A DNA stretch of 64,000 nt from CAXBDP01 sp963974465 (GTDB lineage: Bacteria; Bacteroidota; Bacteroidia; Cytophagales; Cyclobacteriaceae). Under the pieces are notes generated by a model. The model did not search any database. It saw nothing but the letters and a program-made list of their open reading frames with translations, and had not been told where the DNA came from. The stretch lies in NCBI GenBank assembly GCA_049340005.1, contig JBMPIY010000001.1, one strand, 5' to 3'. Below, one piece after another: positions 54,101 to 61,867 of this stretch. Every line of letters begins with the position of its first letter. The stretch's first letter is position 1. The position numbers and the translations under genes were made by a program.

Positions 54101-54924
54101 CGGATGGCTGTAGCGTCCATGGATTTCACAGCCGCAGATTCCAGGTCGCTTAAGCTTTTTACATAACCCAAGCCTCGAATCATATATTCGACATTATTCA
54201 CTTCTAATGTTCGCGCACCTACATCTAAATTACTTCCTTTTACCGCGGCAATTACCTGATCCAATGTGATTCCATATTGCTTCATGGCGTTTGGATCCAG
54301 ATCAATTTGGTATTCACGAACATAGCCGCCAATAGAAGCGACTTCTGAAACGCCTTCGGCAGTAGCCAAACCATAGCGCACATAGAAGTCTTGGATGGAG
54401 CGAAGTTCGTCCAGATCCCAGCCGCCTACGGTATTTCCATCTGCATCTTGTCCTTCGAGGGTGTACCAGAATATTTGACCTAAAGCGGTGGCATCAGGCC
54501 CAAGTGCTGGTTGAACTCCTTCTGGAAGCAGACCTGCTGGTAAGGAATTTAGTTTTTCTAATATTCTCGATCTACTCCAATAGAATTCTACATCATCGTT
54601 GAATATGAGGTAGATAGAGGAAAAGCCAAACATGGAGGTACTGCGAATGCTGCGCACGCCTGGAATACCCACCAAAGCTGTGGTGAGCGGATAGGTAATT
54701 TGATCTTCGACATCCTGAGGAGATCTGCCTTGCCAATCTGTAAATACGATTTGCTGGTTTTCGCCAATGTTTGGGATGGCATCTACGGACACGGGATCTT
54801 CCGGCAAAAAGCCCATATCCCAATTAAAAGGCGCATTTACCAGACCCATTCCGATGAGGAAAAAGAGTAAGAGCCAGGTAACGAGCTTATTTTCTAAGAA
54901 AAATTTTATGATTGAGTTTAACAT
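51136..54924 (-). CDS. Heavy-metal RND transporter (CusA/CzcA family), enlarged
   Basis: 1262 residues, against about 1040-1050 for E. coli CusA. The first TM helix is at 10-30; VFTDWQGRSPQDVEDQITYPL and IRSTSMFGFSSIYLIF are HME-RND signatures. The proton-relay TM4 carries GIVIAIGTMVDMSIVMTENI. The extra length is two insertions: additional TM helices at about 505-660 and a charged loop (about 745-800, YKTDQNGRRMRFKVDKEG) absent from E. coli CusA. It exports Cu(I)/Ag(I) or divalent ions; which cannot be decided here. It is the main pump of the cluster. Confidence 0.93.
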   Translation of the reverse strand: MLNSIIKFFLENKLVTWLLLFFLIGMGLVNAPFNWDMGFLPEDPVSVDAIPNIGENQQIVFTDWQGRSPQDVEDQITYPLTTALVGIPGVRSIRSTSMFGFSSIYLIFNDDVEFYWSRSRILEKLNSLPAGLLPEGVQPALGPDATALGQIFWYTLEGQDADGNTVGGWDLDELRSIQDFYVRYGLATAEGVSEVASIGGYVREYQIDLDPNAMKQYGITLDQVIAAVKGSNLDVGARTLEVNNVEYMIRGLGYVKSLSDLESAAVKSMDATAIRIGDIARVSFGPEPRTGILDKSGAEVVGGVVVARYGANPMQVIDNVKARITEISKGLPEKTLSDGTISKLAIVPFYDRTELIQETLGTLETALIQEILITILVVLVMVFNLRASILISSLLPVAVLMTFIVMRYFGIEANIVALSGIVIAIGTMVDMSIVMTENIVIHVERNKKKEPLLPLIYKAASEVAPAILTAISTTIVSFIPVFTLEAAEGKLFHPLAYTKTFALVAALIVTLIVIPPLAHLLFSIKPSKGKVKIGVAVLLIIGAIISFFFLPVFVGVALLAIGIHQLLSHYFASSYGRYGIWIVNSIAIFIVTWWLAADWLPLGVQVSFIANFLFVLLLAGLLLAFFMLIIKYYRAILTFCIEHKKAFLSVPIFIFILGLSSWQGFGKVFGFIPAGFDLIGVNVRTNSLWSSLDHSLPGIGKEFMPSLDEGSFLLMPTSMPHAGVEENKRTLQLLDMAVTAIPEIEMVVGKAGRVESALDPAPLSMFENVILYKSEYKTDQNGRRMRFKVDKEGAFIKDDKGELIPDSNGKYFRQWREEIQSPDDIWNEIVRVTKLPGVTSAPKLQPIETRLIMLQTGLRAPIGIKVKGPDLETIEDFAMKLESLLKEVPSVKPEAVFADRVVGKPYININWDRNELSRYGLSISQVQEQLEVLVGGMALDRTVEGRERYGIRIRYPRELRDSPEALGEILISTMSGTQIPLAQLAEIEYLEGPQMIKSEDTFLVAYVILDKKAGFAEMDVVTDAQNYLNEQIRTGELKVPNGVTFNFTGNYENQVRAEKRLSIIIPLVLAIIFLILYLQFRRVSVTLMIFSGIFVALAGGFMFLWLAAQPWFLNFSLAEINFRDLFNLGTFNLSVAVWVGFIALFGIATDDGVVMATYLDQSFAKNKPKSIKEIRKAVLIGGSRRIRPCLMTTATTILALLPVLTSTGRGADIMLPMAIPIVGGMITEIISIFILPVLYAWWHERELINSQKQLSQEGSQNA

Positions 54925-54993
54925 GCCTTTGGTTTTATTATGGAAAATAAAATCACAGGAATGAATGGCTTCATTCCCTAAACCAAAGGGATA

Positions 54994-55377
54994 TTAAAGG
55001 AGGTATGTACAGTTTAAGATAAATAGATCGACCGAAGATATCGGCGGTCCATTTGGGTAAGGAAAGTAGTGTGGGATATTTTCTAGGGCTTGAGCTAAGA
55101 GAAAATCATTGAACTGAATTTCACTAATCAAGTTCCATTTTGTTTCGTCAATGGTTTGATGATCTATTTTTTGAAATTCATTGTCAATTTCAAATGCGAT
55201 CACTTCGTTTTCGCAGCAATCATCTTCTGCTGTTTCCATAAATGGACAGCAAGCTTCGGTTTTATTTCCAAGGCTTACATCCATCAATCGATCCATGCAA
55301 ATATGCTTGCTCATGCTTACACCCGTGGTTGCAAGGATCAGTAGGAAGGAGATCGATATATGAATGGCTCTTTTCAA
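54994..55377 (-). CDS. Small Cys/His-rich exported protein (HYC_CC_PP family-like)
   Basis: 127 residues from a TTG start; no in-frame ATG lies upstream, and the TTG gives a complete signal peptide. The pattern HICMDRLMDVSLG ... EACCPFM ... DDCCENEV ... ends in HYFPYPNGPP. The His, Cys, and Cys-Cys pairs recall the HYC_CC_PP family found beside metal-efflux genes in Bacteroidota. It is the first gene of the minus-strand cluster, 69 bp before cusA. A metal-binding or sensing role is inferred. Confidence 0.75.
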   Translation of the reverse strand: MKRAIHISISFLLILATTGVSMSKHICMDRLMDVSLGNKTEACCPFMETAEDDCCENEVIAFEIDNEFQKIDHQTIDETKWNLISEIQFNDFLLAQALENIPHYFPYPNGPPISSVDLFILNCTYLL

Positions 55378-55477
55378 GGCTTCTTTGGAAACGTAAAGTA
55401 AGGATATTTAGTTGGGAAAAAAAATTGGGGTTTTTGGGGAAGGTGGTGGTGGATTAGTGGTGAGTTTTTCGGGAAAG

Positions 55478-55572
55478 AAAAAAGCCCTACCTAAGCAGGG
55501 CTGAAGGTTTATCACCTACGGCATATAGCCTTATTGTGATAAGAGTAAAAGTTATTTATTCTTTGAGTTTCA
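55478..55572 (-). ncRNA. tracrRNA of the type II-C CRISPR system
   Basis: The minus strand at 55532-55557 is an anti-repeat. It pairs with the CRISPR repeat as GTTGTGAT:ATCACAAT, then GAGTAAAA:TTTTACTC, and, after a 5-nt bulge in the repeat, GTTATTT:AAATAAC. Downstream come AAGGC-TATAT-GCC (a nexus-like stem), AGGT-GATAA-ACCT, and a terminator (AGCCCTGC-TTAG-GTAGGGCT, 55483-55502, then six T). The layout and the AATAAGGC junction match type II-C tracrRNAs such as that of Neisseria. The 5' end near 55572 is a guess; no exact -7 box is seen there, only AATGTTTG. Confidence 0.88.
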
Positions 55573-55637
55573 ATAGTACAAACATTTTTTTATATATTCA
55601 AATCTTTAATGAATCTCTTTCTATAAACTAATTGAAT

Positions 55638-58600
55638 ATGGCACTTATTTTCAGCTTTGATTTGGGCACAAATAGCATTGGTGGAGCAGTTATAGATTCT
55701 ACCAAAAAGAAAATCCTGTGGTCTGGAGTTAATATTTTTCCAATGGGTGTAGTAAACCTTGGTGATGGCCAAGGGCGCGAAATGTCCAAGAATGCAACAA
55801 GAAGAATTGCCAGAGGTGTTAGGAAACAAATATATCGTCGCAAGCTTCGAAAAAAATTATTATTGAAGCATTTGATCAGGTTTGGAATGTGTCCTGTGAC
55901 TTTGGATGAATTAGATGTCTGGAAAAACGAAAAACAATTCCCAAAATCTAAAGAAGTAATTGAATGGTTTAAAATCAATCCATATGAATTGAGAGACAGA
56001 GCAATCAATGGGGAATTGACTAAACATGAATTAGGTAGAGTATTCTATCATCTCGCTCAAAGAAGAGGATTTCAAAGTAATAGCAGGTCTGTAGTGGAAG
56101 ATGAGGGAACCTTATATGATGGAAAACCAGCAGAAGGTAAAACTGGGATTAATGAAACTATTGCAGCAAAGGGAGATAAAACTCTAGGACAATATCTACA
56201 TTCCATACAACCTAAAGAATTTAAACCCTTTGAAAACGGTAAACCAAGAATCAGAAATAGATATACCACTCGGAAAATGTATACCGAGGAATTTGATGCT
56301 ATTTGGGAAAAACAAGCTGCAATTCTAGGCCTTGCCAATAAAACTACTTCAGTATCCAAAACAAGAGTAATTGGTAACCCAAATACCAAAAGAAACCAGC
56401 GCAAAATTACCAAACTAAATGCCGACGGAGTAAAATTTCAAATTCAGAAAGATGAAAAAAATCCTGCAAACACCAAACTCAAAATAATAAGGGAGATTCC
56501 TTTAAAGGAGTTTTTCGGTGGAGGTAGCGATAGCATTTTATTCTATCAAAGGCCGCTGAAATCACAAAAAGGATTGATTGCTAAATGTCCAATTGAGCCA
56601 AGCAAAAAGAGGGTACCAATAAGTGCTATTCCATTTGAAAAATTTAGAGCTTGGCAATTCATTAATAGCATTGAATGTAATGGAATCAAACTGGATCAAA
56701 AGGATAGAGAAATCCTGTTTGAAGAGTTGTTGACCAAAGAAAAGCCAAAATTTAGTGCCTTAAGAAAAAAACTCAAAAAGTCAGATGCTACTTACAAATT
56801 TAATTATGAAGATTCAACAACTGCTCCTGGTTGCTACACCATAAGCAAACTAGCCAGTACCAAATGCTTTGGCAAAAAGTGGTTTGAAAAGACTGACAAG
56901 GAACAAGATGAGATTTGGCACATACTTTATTTTTTCACTGATAAAAGTAACCTAAAGGAATACGCAACAAACAATTATCATTTTGATGAAGAACAAGCTG
57001 AATATTTAAGTAAACTCAACTTAAAAGATGGCTTTGGAAACCTTAGCAGAAAAGCAATTAATAATATTCTACCTTTTCTAGAAATGGGTTTTACTTATGA
57101 CAAAGCAACTACTTTAGGAGGTGTTAAAAATTGCTTTGGTGAAAAATGGAATGAATTAAGCCATGATCAAATCGATTTGATAATTACCAATGTTCCAGAG
57201 ATAATTGACAGCAAATTAAAAGGTGGCTATATAAGATCTATAAAAGACTTTTTATCAACCGAATTTGATATTCCTGAAATCACTCTAAACAAGCTATATC
57301 ATCATAGTGTAAACTTGAAAAACACTGGTGAAATTCTGAATAAATTACCTCTTGATAAGGAAGCTGATAAAGCCATCATGGATTTAAGAAATCCGATAGT
57401 GGCTACTGCCCTATTTCAATTAAGACGCTTAGTAAATAAAATGTTGGAGCGATTCGGACAGCCAGATGAAGTAAAATTAGAAATGGCTCGAGACCTTAAA
57501 AACTCAGCTAAAAAGAGAAATGAAATTAGAAACAAGCAAAGCTTCCAAGAACGTAAAAACGAAGCAATTAAAAAGGAGCTAGCAAAACTAAAGCTTTTTG
57601 AAACCCCTGACAACATCCTGAAATATAAGCTTTGGGAAGAATGCCAACGAAAATGTCCTTTTAGCGGCAATCCAATAAGTATTACTCAACTATTTAGTGG
57701 AGAGGTTCAAATCGAACACATTTTCCCTTGGAGCAGATCATTAGATGATAGCTACTTAAATAAAACATTGTGCTTTGCTAAAGAAAATGCAGCAAAAGGA
57801 AATCGGACACCTTTTGAATATTATAGTGAGCAAGGCTCAGATAAATGGGAAGAAGTAAAATTAAGAGCTTTAAAACTCTTTCAAACTTCACCAGAATGGC
57901 CTGAGAGATACAATAAGTTTAAACGTTTCGCTGCTGAAAAATTCGAAGACGATTCCTTTATACAAAGGCAGTTAAATGACACTAGATATATAAGTAGAGA
58001 AGCGCAAAATTACCTCAAGAAGATTTGTCCTACAGTTATTGTTGCACCTGGTTCTATGACAGCTCATCTGCGACATTTATGGGGCTTAAATAAAATATTG
58101 AAAGAAGACCAAGACCAAAAAGATCGTGGTGACCATCGTCATCACGCTATTGATGCTATTGCTCTAGCATGTTTCTCAAGAGCTCAGCTCAATGAAATGA
58201 GTAGATGGAATCGATACGATCGAAAGCCAAACGTAAAGAAGTTTCCAGAACCATGGCCGGGGTTTTGGGCTGATGCCTATGATTCAATTCATGGCATTCT
58301 AGTTTATCACAAGCCAAATAGAAAAGTGCTGAGTAATAGAATTGTGAAAACTGAAAAACTTGGCAAAGTATATCAGAATTTAGGTGTTGCAGCTAGAGGG
58401 CAATTACATAAGGAATCTGTATATGGTAAAAATACAGCTCCAGGACTTTCAAAAGCTTACCACATTAGAAAGCCATTAAGTAAATTAACTACAAAGGGCC
58501 ATATTTCAAAGGTTGTCGATATGAGGATAAAAAAATTACTTGAAGAAAGAATCCAAGAAGTAGGAGGTTATGAAGGACCAAAGAAAGATCAGATTCCAAG

Positions 58601-59189
58601 TAATAAGAATGTTTTTTTTGATTCGGATAAAGAAGGCAATCAAATACCTATGGTTTATTTGCCTAATAAAAATGGGGAACCAGTTCCAATATTAAAAGTA
58701 AGGATGAGAGAAAATTTTAGTAAAGCAGAGCAACTAAAAGATTTTGAGCCAAAATCAGCGGTAGACCCACAAAACAACCATCATGTACTTATTTATATTG
58801 ATAATGAGGGTAAATACAAAGACGATGTAATAACTTTTTGGAAAGCTGCTGAAAGAAAAAGGCAAGGCATACCGATAGTAAGTTTACCCGAAGATGGAGT
58901 CAAAATGGTTGTTACCCTCCAAGAAAATGACATGTTTATTATTGGTTATGAAGGAGAATTGAGAACAAACTCAAAAAATATTAATAACTATCTTTATAGA
59001 GTTCAGAAAATCTCAAAAGGTGACTATAATTTCAGATTGGCACTTGAGAGTTCACTTAATTCAAGTTCATTCCCTGAAGTTATTCGAATAAGAAGTTTGG
59101 GTGAAAACAAAGCCGGATGGCAGACATTAAAACCTGTAAAAGTAAAGATAAATGAGCTGGGTGAAATTGAGAAAACTCACTTGATATGA
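55638..59189 (+). CDS. cas9: CRISPR-associated endonuclease Cas9 (type II-C)
   Basis: 1183 residues from the ATG at 55638; the in-frame TTG two codons earlier adds only two residues and is less likely. It cuts DNA guided by crRNA:tracrRNA. RuvC-I SFDLGTNSIG (D8), Arg-rich bridge helix (about 55-76, RGVRKQIYRRKLRKK), RuvC-II VKLEMARDL (E615), HNH IEHIFPWS (H694, with E693 in the Asp place, and N717) and RuvC-III DHRHHAIDAI (H836, D839) are all intact. A CxxxC motif precedes the HNH (ECQRKCPFSG). The C-terminal part is the PAM-interacting region; the PAM cannot be read from it. It overlaps cas1 by 4 nt. Confidence 0.97.
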   Translation: MALIFSFDLGTNSIGGAVIDSTKKKILWSGVNIFPMGVVNLGDGQGREMSKNATRRIARGVRKQIYRRKLRKKLLLKHLIRFGMCPVTLDELDVWKNEKQFPKSKEVIEWFKINPYELRDRAINGELTKHELGRVFYHLAQRRGFQSNSRSVVEDEGTLYDGKPAEGKTGINETIAAKGDKTLGQYLHSIQPKEFKPFENGKPRIRNRYTTRKMYTEEFDAIWEKQAAILGLANKTTSVSKTRVIGNPNTKRNQRKITKLNADGVKFQIQKDEKNPANTKLKIIREIPLKEFFGGGSDSILFYQRPLKSQKGLIAKCPIEPSKKRVPISAIPFEKFRAWQFINSIECNGIKLDQKDREILFEELLTKEKPKFSALRKKLKKSDATYKFNYEDSTTAPGCYTISKLASTKCFGKKWFEKTDKEQDEIWHILYFFTDKSNLKEYATNNYHFDEEQAEYLSKLNLKDGFGNLSRKAINNILPFLEMGFTYDKATTLGGVKNCFGEKWNELSHDQIDLIITNVPEIIDSKLKGGYIRSIKDFLSTEFDIPEITLNKLYHHSVNLKNTGEILNKLPLDKEADKAIMDLRNPIVATALFQLRRLVNKMLERFGQPDEVKLEMARDLKNSAKKRNEIRNKQSFQERKNEAIKKELAKLKLFETPDNILKYKLWEECQRKCPFSGNPISITQLFSGEVQIEHIFPWSRSLDDSYLNKTLCFAKENAAKGNRTPFEYYSEQGSDKWEEVKLRALKLFQTSPEWPERYNKFKRFAAEKFEDDSFIQRQLNDTRYISREAQNYLKKICPTVIVAPGSMTAHLRHLWGLNKILKEDQDQKDRGDHRHHAIDAIALACFSRAQLNEMSRWNRYDRKPNVKKFPEPWPGFWADAYDSIHGILVYHKPNRKVLSNRIVKTEKLGKVYQNLGVAARGQLHKESVYGKNTAPGLSKAYHIRKPLSKLTTKGHISKVVDMRIKKLLEERIQEVGGYEGPKKDQIPSNKNVFFDSDKEGNQIPMVYLPNKNGEPVPILKVRMRENFSKAEQLKDFEPKSAVDPQNNHHVLIYIDNEGKYKDDVITFWKAAERKRQGIPIVSLPEDGVKMVVTLQENDMFIIGYEGELRTNSKNINNYLYRVQKISKGDYNFRLALESSLNSSSFPEVIRIRSLGENKAGWQTLKPVKVKINELGEIEKTHLI

Positions 59190-60088
59190 TTAAGCGAACT
59201 ATTTTTATTAGCAACCCATATCATTTATCAACCAAGCTAAGTCAATTAGTGCTAAAAGAGAAGGAAACAAAAGTAGAAAAGAGTATCCCAATTGAGGATA
59301 TTGGATTTTTGGTTTTAGAGCATCCGCAAATCAGTTTTACCCAATCGGTAATTAGTATGTTAGCCCAGAATAATACTGCTGTTGTGTTTTGCTCCGATAA
59401 CTATTTACCCGTATCAATGCTCTACCATATTGATACTAATCAAATTCAGAATCAATTATTTAGAGCACAATTATCCATTTCTGAAGCATTACGAAAAAAT
59501 TTGTGGAAACAAACTATTGTAGCTAAAATTAGAAATCAAGCTGCAATGCTTGATTATGTGAATATGGACAGTACCGCCTTAAAACATATTTCTACAAAAG
59601 TATTAGCAGGAGATACTGATAATAGAGAAGCTAAGGCTGCAATGCGATATTGGCCGGCAGTTTTTGGAAGAGAATTTAGAAGAGATAGAAATGGAGATGC
59701 ACCAAACCCTGCTTTAAACTATGGATATACTATTTTACGAGCAGCCGTTGCCAGAGCTCTTTGCGGCAGTGGTTTATTACCTACAATTGGCATTTTCCAT
59801 CATAATAAGTACAACCATTTTTGCTTAGCCGATGATATAATGGAACCCTACAGACCTTGGGTAGATAGAATTGTTTGGGAGATGCATCAAAATGGAATGG
59901 ATACTGCCAATCTTGGTAAATCAGAGAAGTCTGTAATACTTAAAATCCTTACTGAAGATGTCCATTTTGGTAAAAATAGAAGTCCGTTAATGGTTGGCCT
60001 CACTCAAACTTCCGCCTCACTGGTAGGCTGCTTTAATGGCAATTTGAAGAAAATTAAATATCCATCCTTATGCGGCACAGCCGTTTAA
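59186..60088 (+). CDS. cas1: CRISPR integrase Cas1
   Basis: 300 residues. With Cas2 it inserts new spacers. The metal-binding residues appear as E148 (DNREAKAAMRYW), H205 (IGIFHHNKYN) and E220 (DIMEPYRPW), in line with E149/H205/E220 of Streptococcus type II Cas1. It overlaps cas9 by 4 nt (ATGA) and cas2 by 19 nt. No csn2 or cas4 is present, which with the tracrRNA layout defines subtype II-C. Confidence 0.97.
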   Translation: MIKRTIFISNPYHLSTKLSQLVLKEKETKVEKSIPIEDIGFLVLEHPQISFTQSVISMLAQNNTAVVFCSDNYLPVSMLYHIDTNQIQNQLFRAQLSISEALRKNLWKQTIVAKIRNQAAMLDYVNMDSTALKHISTKVLAGDTDNREAKAAMRYWPAVFGREFRRDRNGDAPNPALNYGYTILRAAVARALCGSGLLPTIGIFHHNKYNHFCLADDIMEPYRPWVDRIVWEMHQNGMDTANLGKSEKSVILKILTEDVHFGKNRSPLMVGLTQTSASLVGCFNGNLKKIKYPSLCGTAV

Positions 60089-60408
60089 ATGCCTACCAAA
60101 TCGTGTGGCTCTTTGTCTTTTTCGATTTACCAACGGATACTAAGAAAAAGAGAAAGGCCTATTCCGATTTTAGAAAGAAACTCCAAAAAGATGGATTTGC
60201 CATGCATCAGTACTCTGTGTACTCCAGGCATTGTGCCAGTAGAGAAAGTGCTGAAGTTCATACCAAAAGAATTCATAAAAACATCCCTATCGAAGGGCAT
60301 ATTAGTATCCTATCAGTAACTGATAAACAGTATGAGAAAATCATAAACTACTGGGGAAAAGCGTCCAAACCACTACCTCCTTCACCTAATCAGCTTGAGC
60401 TATTTTAG
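60070..60408 (+). CDS. cas2: CRISPR-associated protein Cas2
   Basis: 112 residues. Ferredoxin-like fold with the first strand YQIVWLFVFFDLPTDT (the conserved Asp about residue 19) and HQYSVYSRHCAS. It bridges two Cas1 dimers in the integrase. The start at 60070 lies 19 nt inside cas1; the sequence before the Asp has the usual length, so I keep it. The repeat array begins 92 bp after the stop. Confidence 0.95.
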   Translation: MRHSRLNAYQIVWLFVFFDLPTDTKKKRKAYSDFRKKLQKDGFAMHQYSVYSRHCASRESAEVHTKRIHKNIPIEGHISILSVTDKQYEKIINYWGKASKPLPPSPNQLELF

Positions 60409-60419
60409 TTTAAAATGAA

Positions 60420-60459
60420 AAATCTGGAAGCTGAACTTCAAATTTCAACAACCAGATTT
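60420..60459. terminator. Inverted repeat between cas2 and the array, likely terminator
   Basis: AAATCTGG (60420-60427) and CCAGATTT (60452-60459). On the minus strand the stem is followed by TTTCATTTT, so it could stop leftward transcription of the array before it runs antisense into cas2. The 41 bp between it and the first repeat are AT-rich and may hold leader signals for spacer insertion. Confidence 0.55.
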
Positions 60460-60500
60460 CAATAAAAATTACAGATTATCAAACACTTATAATAAACTGT

Positions 60501-61325
60501 AATATCAAATAACCTCCTTTTTACTCAAATCACAACGGAGCTGGTGGAGGTAACGCATCTTTACAAAATATCAAATAACCTCCTTTTTACTCAAATCACA
60601 ACGGCTTATTAGCAAAAGGCACTGATGATAATAATATCAAATAACCTCCTTTTTACTCAAATCACAACTGACGGCTAATAGCCGTTTGGCTCTCTGCAAA
60701 TATCAAATAACCTCCTTTTTACTCAAATCACAACCTAGTAATCGAAAAAGGTAAATATCCGGTCAATATCAAATAACCTCCTTTTTACTCAAATCACAAC
60801 ATTATTGCTTTTGCATATGCGACAAATAAAATATCAAATAACCTCCTTTTTACTCAAATCACAACCTTCAGGGTTGGGAGCTATCCCAACCATTAAATAT
60901 CAAATAACCTCCTTTTTACTCAAATCACAACCCGTAGGCATCCTTTACAGCTTTTTTATAAATATCAAATAACCTCCTTTTTACTCAAATCACAACGGAC
61001 AAAGAGGAGCTTGTGCATGCGGCTACAATATCAAATAACCTCCTTTTTACTCAAATCACAACGCAAAACTGCATGATGATTTCACCGGGTTTAATATCAA
61101 ATAACTTCCTTTTTACTCAAATCACAACATAGGTTTGCAAAATGTTTGAATGAAGGTAAATATCAAATAACTTCCTTTTTACTCAAATCACAACAGATAA
61201 TTAAGCGTTCGAATTAATTTTTTAAATATCAAATAACTTCCTTTTTACTCAAATCACAACAACGTCTCCGAATGTCTTAGTACTTACAGAATATCAAATA
61301 ACTTCCTTTTTACTCAAATCACAAC
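60501..61325 (-). CRISPR. Type II-C CRISPR array: 13 full 36-bp repeats, plus a broken one
   Basis: Repeats start at 60501, 60567, 60633, 60699, 60765, 60830, 60896, 60961, 61027, 61093, 61159, 61225 and 61290. On the crRNA (minus) strand each starts GTTGTGATTTGAG and ends TTATTTGATATT. Spacers are 29-30 bp. Repeats 1-9 are identical; repeats 10-13 share one change (plus-strand C to T at repeat position 14). A thirteenth spacer (61326-61355) is followed only by a 10-bp repeat remnant (61356-61365). The anti-repeat in the tracrRNA fixes crRNA transcription as leftward, toward cas2. The 8-mer GCGGGAGG is absent. Confidence 0.98.
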
Positions 61326-61487
61326 ACAACGATCTAAGAACCAATGGCTCAACTTAATATCAAATTCCCACCAGTCTTCCTTTTCATTGTTTCTAATGGC
61401 AAGGATTTTTTCAATGATACTTGGTTTATTAATGGTTGAGAGCCATTGAATCAATTCAAGTTTTGTAGTTTGCAGATTCATTTCCAT
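61314..61487 (-). pseudogene. Truncated antitoxin-like gene running into the CRISPR array
   Basis: From the ATG at 61487 (or 61481) the minus strand encodes MEMNLQTTKLELIQWL, STINKPSIIEKILAI and RNNEKEDWWEFDIK. The rest is junk read from the last spacer and repeat, with a stop inside repeat 13. The start and the DWW motif recall small helical antitoxin or addiction-module proteins of Bacteroidota, which usually continue WWDELP and then more. The true C terminus and any toxin gene are missing. Family assignment is by memory of the pattern. Confidence 0.6.
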
Positions 61488-61867
61488 ACCACTAATTTAC
61501 GAATCTTAATCAGTTTCCTTTTAACTGTTGGATAACATCTTTATTTACGCAATTTGATCCATCTATTTCCTATTGGTCAATGGAGCTTTTGGTCTGAGCA
61601 AAACCTTTGGGGATAATGGTTAATTATCGGGGAGTTTTATGTTAAGTTATTGGTCTTTTTATTATTCGCTTACTATATCAGTGTTTCTAAGTCCTCAATC
61701 CATTTTAAAGCATTCTATCTACATTTAAGGTTGATTCAAGCACATACGTTTGCTAAGAAATGAGGACACTTTGGAGCGGTTGCATCTCCATCAACTGAAG
61801 GTATTACAGGGAACAAACCTTGCATAAACTACTTACCGTTCTCATGTTTTCTTATGTAATCTTGGCA
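61488..61867. other. Intergenic stretch with no recognisable gene
   Basis: 380 bp, AT-rich. I find no open frame, tRNA, hairpin with T-run or known repeat. Parts (for example around 61740-61840) are less AT-rich than their surroundings and may be decayed sequence from whatever once followed the antitoxin-like gene. Confidence 0.6.

Noticed and set aside
55632..55640. TTG at 55632 as the cas9 start
   Set aside because: The ATG six bases later gives MALIFSFDLGTNSIG, the usual distance to the RuvC-I Asp.
60501..61325. Perfect Bacteroidota promoter in each CRISPR repeat
   Set aside because: The repeat has TTG and TTTG at the right distance but not the TA of TAnnTTTG, so I list it only as a possibility.
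60537..61355. Self-targeting spacers
   Set aside because: Reading the spacers against the window I saw only short chance matches (for example AATGTTTGAATG at 39131 with spacer 10). The rest of the genome could not be searched.
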